Positions 60,617-64,000 of a stretch of DNA of 64,000 nucleotides are shown here, piece by piece. Below the pieces are notes generated by a model that was not told where the DNA came from, did not search any database, and worked only from the letters and a program-made list of their open reading frames with translations. How positions within the stretch are numbered: position 1 is the stretch's first letter; each line of letters begins with the position of its first letter. Origin of the DNA: Thermoplasmata archaeon. GTDB lineage: Archaea > Thermoplasmatota > Thermoplasmata > Halarchaeoplasmatales > Halarchaeoplasmataceae. The stretch is taken from assembly GCA_003552585.1 (NCBI GenBank), contig PUNK01000024.1, forward strand, positions 1 through 64,000, read 5' to 3'. Position numbers and translations under genes: made by a program.

Positions 60617-60687
60617 GTTTTATTAATTGAGAGGACAGATATAAGAATTGTGATAGTTTTTTATATCATTAAAACTACGGAGAGGGT

Positions 60688-61593
60688 ATGCACTGCGATA
60701 AATGCCCAGAAAGGCCAGTCACCTTCATAAGATACAGTGGTGCACATCTGTGTAAGGACCATTTTGTAGATTATTATGAAAAAAGGGTTTACCGAGAATT
60801 CAGGAAACAGGTTGACCTAAATAAGGTGGATAAGTTGGTCATTGCTGTATCCGGTGGCAAAGATTCTATGGTCGCATTGACGATATTGAAAGATATATTG
60901 GGTGAAAGGAGAGATGCTGAGCTTTGGGGTTTGACGATAGACGAGGGGATCGAGGGTTACAGACCTTCCAGTATCGATATGGCCGTTGAAGCCTATGAAG
61001 AGATGGATATACCCTACAGATTGGTTTCATTTGAAGATGAGTTCGGATCAACACTGGATGAGATGATAAATGAGGTGGACAAGAATCCCTGTACCCTCTG
61101 CGGTGTGCTGCGTAGATGGTGTATGAACACTGCTGCAAAGGAGATAGGGGCAGATCTACTAGCTACAGGATTGAATCTCGACGATACCGCCCAGTCTATA
61201 TTGATGAATTTTTGCAGAGGAGATATCGAAAAATTATCCCGGTTAGGGCCCCACGAAAAGGTGAAAGAAGGTTTGATACCTCGGGTTGCACCGTTAAGAA
61301 GATGTCCAGAAAAGGAAACATATCTATATGCACTTTTGAAAGGGATAGAGATACACGAGAAGGAGTGTCCTTACGCGGTTAGTGCTTTACGCGGTCTTTA
61401 CAGGGAAGTCCTGGGCATGCTGGAGGAGAACACTCCAGGAACAAAGTACGCTCTTTTGAGTTCTCACGAGCAGTTAAAACCTCTCCTCCAAGATGAGTAC
61501 CGGCTTCCAAACGGGTTGGATACTTGCAGCCAGTGTGGTGAGCCCTCAGTAGAGGACAATTGCAGGGCCTGCGATTTTTTGGAGAAGTTGTGA
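60688..61593 (+). CDS. ttuA: TtuA/Ncs6-family tRNA 2-thiolation protein
   Basis: 301 residues. N-terminal zinc finger CDKCPERP, PP-loop SGGKDSMVAL (about residue 54), the central cysteines CTLCGVLRRWC that hold the Fe-S cluster, and a C-terminal zinc motif CSQCGEPSVEDNCRAC. It thiolates tRNA U54 or U34 using a ubiquitin-like sulfur carrier. TATA (TTTTTTATATC near 60657) suggests a nearly leaderless mRNA. The IS element begins right after its stop. Confidence 0.92.
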   Translation: MHCDKCPERPVTFIRYSGAHLCKDHFVDYYEKRVYREFRKQVDLNKVDKLVIAVSGGKDSMVALTILKDILGERRDAELWGLTIDEGIEGYRPSSIDMAVEAYEEMDIPYRLVSFEDEFGSTLDEMINEVDKNPCTLCGVLRRWCMNTAAKEIGADLLATGLNLDDTAQSILMNFCRGDIEKLSRLGPHEKVKEGLIPRVAPLRRCPEKETYLYALLKGIEIHEKECPYAVSALRGLYREVLGMLEENTPGTKYALLSSHEQLKPLLQDEYRLPNGLDTCSQCGEPSVEDNCRACDFLEKL

Positions 61594-61601
61594 GTGAACT
61601 A

Positions 61602-61621
61602 CACCGCCCCAAGTGACGGTG
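61602..61621 (-). repeat. Right-end hairpin of the IS element
   Basis: CACCG (61602-61606) and CGGTG (61617-61621) form a 5-bp stem with a 10-base loop. It follows the tnpB stop at 61626, the place where the guide (omega) RNA and the TnpA binding site lie in this family. Confidence 0.65.
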
Positions 61622-61625
61622 CTTC

Positions 61626-62840
61626 CTACGAGTACAATGCCTGTTCTTGTATGGCAATGCCTGTTTGTCGTAGATTATCAACAAAACGTTGATAGGCTGT
61701 CCACAAGCCATTCTGGGATAGGTAGCGCGACATAATGTTTATGGAAGAGTTTTCATCTCTATCCATCTCACTACCACAATCTCCACATTCATATGTCCTC
61801 TTATGTATCGGCATATCCTGTTCACTTCCACACACGCAGCATCGTTTTGAGGTCTTCCTTTCATTGATCTCTACTACTCTCTTGCCTACAAGCCGTGCCT
61901 TGTAGGTCAGAAATCTAACAAATCTTCCGATGTGTCCTGTGTTGTGGAGTGATGTGTGCAGTCCTTTCTGGTACTTGTTTTGACTGCACATCTCTTTTAC
62001 GGATAGATCGCCGACTATGATGGTGTTTGATCTTGTATTATCTACTATCTTTCTGCTGAGTTTATGCTGAAAGTCCTTCATCTGATCAGCACACTTTCTT
62101 TTCATCCTTTTCAACGCTATATCATATCGTTTATAGCGTCGGCTATCCTTTTTACAATGGTCTCGTTTACTCTGTACCGCTCTGATCTTATCTTCCCAAT
62201 ATCTATCAGGACGTTCATTCGTGAACTCGATAGTCTTACCTTTGCTATTCACAGCAGTATGTTTCAACACTCCTAAGTCAAAGGCTTGATACAGTCCATT
62301 ATCTACGTACTCTTGTTCTTCTTCCTCATAATTTACAGAGATGTAGTACTCACCATCTTTCTTATAGATGCTGACCTGTCTCACTATATCGAAGGAGAAC
62401 TTTTCTGGGATATCAAACTTGAGCTCGATCTTCGAAGGATGTTTATGAGAGAATCGTACCCAACCTTCACCGAACTTGAACCCCGATTGGTTGTACACCA
62501 TCGTTGTGAAGTACCGTTTTCCTTTGAACTTGGGTGGTCTAGCCGACTCATCGCCTTTCTTCTTTAGAGAATAAAAACTCTTGAAATCCGCATCGAGTGC
62601 CCTCAGAGTAGATTGTAATACTTTACTGTATACCCACTTGTATTCCGGATATTCTTCCTTTGTCTTAGGTAGTTGATTTTGCTGTTCGATATAAGATATA
62701 CGCTTATCGTCCTCTTCGAATGCCTTCTTTCTCTCTTCCAGTGCAAAGTTGTAGATAAGCCTACACTTCTCAGAGAGATCATCCAATACATCTTCCTGTG
62801 CCTCGGTCGGCCATATCCTGATCTGCTGTGTGAGCTGCAT
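61626..62840 (-). CDS. tnpB: TnpB RNA-guided nuclease/IS605 OrfB
   Basis: About 404 residues from ATG 62840 (MQLTQQIRIWPT), whose start overlaps the tnpA stop. Helical N-terminal region (YNFALEERKKAFE), RuvC-I Asp in AFDLGVLKHTA, zinc ribbon CCVCGSEQDMPIHKRTYECGDCG and RuvC-III MDRDENSSINI. At the RuvC-II strand the sequence is IIVGDLSVKEM: Gly occupies the place where E of the common V-E-D-L motif sits. It may use a shifted Glu (the E of VKEM) or be a variant site. Works with an omega RNA from its 3' end. Confidence 0.9.
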   Translation of the reverse strand: MQLTQQIRIWPTEAQEDVLDDLSEKCRLIYNFALEERKKAFEEDDKRISYIEQQNQLPKTKEEYPEYKWVYSKVLQSTLRALDADFKSFYSLKKKGDESARPPKFKGKRYFTTMVYNQSGFKFGEGWVRFSHKHPSKIELKFDIPEKFSFDIVRQVSIYKKDGEYYISVNYEEEEQEYVDNGLYQAFDLGVLKHTAVNSKGKTIEFTNERPDRYWEDKIRAVQSKRDHCKKDSRRYKRYDIALKRMKRKCADQMKDFQHKLSRKIVDNTRSNTIIVGDLSVKEMCSQNKYQKGLHTSLHNTGHIGRFVRFLTYKARLVGKRVVEINERKTSKRCCVCGSEQDMPIHKRTYECGDCGSEMDRDENSSINIMSRYLSQNGLWTAYQRFVDNLRQTGIAIQEQALYS

Positions 62841-63253
62841 TATTTCTTTTCCTTCCCTTGTTCTTCCACGTACCTCTTCAGGCAATCAAGTGTTACTTGT
62901 CCTGTTGTGGCAAGGAAGTACGAACGTGACCAGAACTTTCCTTCCCATAACATCTCCTTGACTTCCGGAAAATTCCTTTGTATCTCTCTGGAAGTCAACG
63001 TCTTGACAGCATTGATATACCTGGTCAATTCTAACGTCGGGTGTCCTTTGAATATCATGTGGAAATGATCTTTATCCGTTTCGATATTAAGTACTTTCAC
63101 ATCGAATGTTTCACTGATATTGTGTACCTGTTCTTTGAGTTTGTCGATGACTCCAGGATCGACCAGAGCCTTTCTCCGATATTTAACGCACTGAACAAAA
63201 TGATATTGAAGTGCGTACACCGAGTGTCTTCCTTTATCAAGCTCATATCCCAT
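62840..63253 (-). CDS. tnpA: IS200-type Y1 transposase TnpA
   Basis: 137 residues from ATG 63253, the usual length of the family; a longer open frame to 63394 would run into the left-end hairpin. HUH motif DHFHMIF and the catalytic Tyr in TLDCLKRYVEEQGK are present. It cuts single-stranded DNA at subterminal hairpins for transposition. Shares bases with tnpB as TAATG. Confidence 0.9.
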   Translation of the reverse strand: MGYELDKGRHSVYALQYHFVQCVKYRRKALVDPGVIDKLKEQVHNISETFDVKVLNIETDKDHFHMIFKGHPTLELTRYINAVKTLTSREIQRNFPEVKEMLWEGKFWSRSYFLATTGQVTLDCLKRYVEEQGKEKK

Positions 63254-63311
63254 AGTTGTGTGAAAGAGTTGCATACTATAAACAGTTTTCCCCGTGATAG
63301 CGTTCCTTTCA

Positions 63312-63333
63312 TCTCCCAGCCGAGTCAAGGAGA
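63312..63333 (-). repeat. Left-end hairpin of the IS element (candidate)
   Basis: TCTCC (63312-63316) and GGAGA (63329-63333) form a 5-bp stem. On the element strand it is preceded by GAAG, as is the right-end hairpin, supporting a paired end structure. Confidence 0.5.
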
Positions 63334-63462
63334 CTTCTCGCAACATGTAGTTAAATCTAGAAAGATCACTCAAAATATTTGATGTGAAAGACAAACTTAG
63401 AACAAATAATAGTCCAAGGGCCAGAAACTTTATTTATCGGTTTGAAAATCTGGTTTTAAAAG

Positions 63463-64000
63463 ATGGGATGCAACGTGGATTCTATAGCTGAAAAACTTGC
63501 AGAAAAGCAGAAAGAGATTTCCATAGGAGAATTCTTCGAGCGTAACAAGCATATCCTTGGATTCGACACTCTAACCAAATCTTTAGTCACCGCGGTGAAA
63601 GAGGGTGTGGATAATTCCCTGGATGCATGCGAAGAGGCCGATATACTTCCAGATATAACTGTAAAGATCGATGAAATCGCTTACCAGGAGTATAGGGTTG
63701 TGATAGAGGATAACGGACCGGGTATAGTCAAGAGAAAGATCCCCGATGTTTTCGGTAAATTGTTGTATGGCTCAAGGTTCCATGATATCCGGCAGAGCAG
63801 AGGACAGCAGGGGATAGGCGTATCGGCGGTAGTGATGTACGGTCAGTTGAGCACTGGCAGACCTACAATAGTTAGGTCGAAGATAGCAGAAAAGGAATAC
63901 GCCATAGAGATGGAAATAACCATGGATACCAAAAGGAATGAGGCCGAGATAGTTTCTGAGGAGGTGGTTTTATGGGAGGGGAAGGAACACGGAACCAAGT
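63463..64000 (+). CDS. top6B: DNA topoisomerase VI subunit B, 3' end outside window
   Basis: The N-terminal ~179 residues of the GHKL ATPase subunit: N-box [14 protein letters not shown]1 box EDNGPGI and G2 box [12 protein letters not shown] with its ATP-lid Gly residues. Together with subunit A it relaxes and decatenates DNA. TTTATTTATC near 63430 suggests a leaderless transcript. Subunit A is expected just downstream. Confirms an archaeon and argues against Thermoplasmatales. Confidence 0.95.
   Translation, partial: MGCNVDSIAEKLAEKQKEISIGEFFERNKHILGFDTLTKSLVTAVKEGVDNSLDACEEADILPDITVKIDEIAYQEYRVVIEDNGPGIVKRKIPDVFGKLLYGSRFHDIRQSRGQQGIGVSAVVMYGQLSTGRPTIVRSKIAEKEYAIEMEITMDTKRNEAEIVSEEVVLWEGKEHGTK

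Larger units (their letters stand above)
61594..63340 (-). mobile_element. IS200/IS605-family insertion sequence
   Basis: A tnpA-tnpB pair on the minus strand with subterminal hairpins at both ends and no terminal inverted repeats, as expected for Y1-transposase elements. The right end, at low coordinates, abuts the ttuA stop; the left end is between about 63312 and 63340, upstream of top6B. Exact ends are estimated from hairpin positions. Both genes look intact. Confidence 0.8.

Noticed and set aside
63254-63394. N-terminal extension of TnpA to 63394
   Set aside because: It would cover the candidate left-end hairpin and exceed the usual family length; ATG 63253 gives the standard 137 residues.

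Overview
This is an archaeal chromosome segment. The archaeal evidence is glycerol-1-phosphate dehydrogenase (ether lipids), topoisomerase VI subunit B, archaeal AlaRS, archaeal Thi4, an Lsm protein, UPF0179, class III signal-peptide-like pilins, an intron-containing tRNA-Ala with a bulge-helix-bulge, TATA/BRE promoters close to many start codons, and T-tract terminators. A class II HMG-CoA reductase plus a complete GrpE/DnaK/DnaJ set suggest a Thermoplasmata-like euryarchaeote. Topoisomerase VI argues against the order Thermoplasmatales itself, which uses gyrase. The lineage call is an inference and weak. Secreted proteins are Asp/Glu-rich, which fits a salty habitat but does not prove it.

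Region 1 (1-9314) is accessory and holds the most unusual material. A clan CD peptidase-like gene, a membrane-anchored beta-propeller and a frameshifted beta-helix surface protein are followed by an array of metallopeptidase cassettes. Three HExGH metallopeptidase genes share a GC-rich block of about 290 bp at near-identity (139/140 bases over one stretch) but have divergent, AT-rich 3' halves carrying the active site. Each is followed by a membrane protein gene, and a fourth, truncated cassette start ends the array. The layout resembles the orphan toxin/immunity cassettes of polymorphic toxin loci. The paralogous six-helix membrane proteins would be the candidate immunity partners. One cassette carries a 63-nt in-frame palindromic insertion.

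Region 2 (9.3-22.8 kb) contains a DUF58/DUF4129 membrane operon without MoxR, alaS with a nearby intron-bearing tRNA-Ala(GGC), two convergent Ras-like GTPases, sucC, trmO-folD, a metallo-beta-lactamase-fold protein and tRNA-Cys(GCA). Region 3 (22.8-24.5 kb) is a small degenerate strip with a RelE/RHH toxin-antitoxin pair and broken surface-protein genes.

Region 4 (24.6-50.6 kb) holds inositol/fructose phosphatase, NAD kinase and JAMM protein, then an amino-sugar operon (glmM, glmU-like, GT4). A KaiC-like ATPase and its P-loop-less partner precede three tandem pilins with hairpin leaders and a lipoprotein whose C-terminus resembles the pilins. Next come two Lys-rich coiled-coil proteins, hmgA, kptA/lsm, a TPR protein, an ABC exporter, thiD, a large Ig-like surface protein, a nucleotide-sugar dehydrogenase, two small membrane proteins, a DASS transporter and a PLP enzyme/DUF1611/GNAT operon.

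Region 5 (50.6-56.6 kb) is a heat-shock cluster: hsp20, ArsR-type regulator, hsp20, grpE, dnaK, methyltransferase, dnaJ. A perfect palindrome lies just downstream of the first promoter. Region 6 (56.6-64 kb) has UPF0179, egsA, thi4, two membrane proteins, a TtuA-type tRNA thiolase, an IS200/IS605 element (tnpA/tnpB) and the start of top6B. No CRISPR array, rRNA gene or replication origin was seen.
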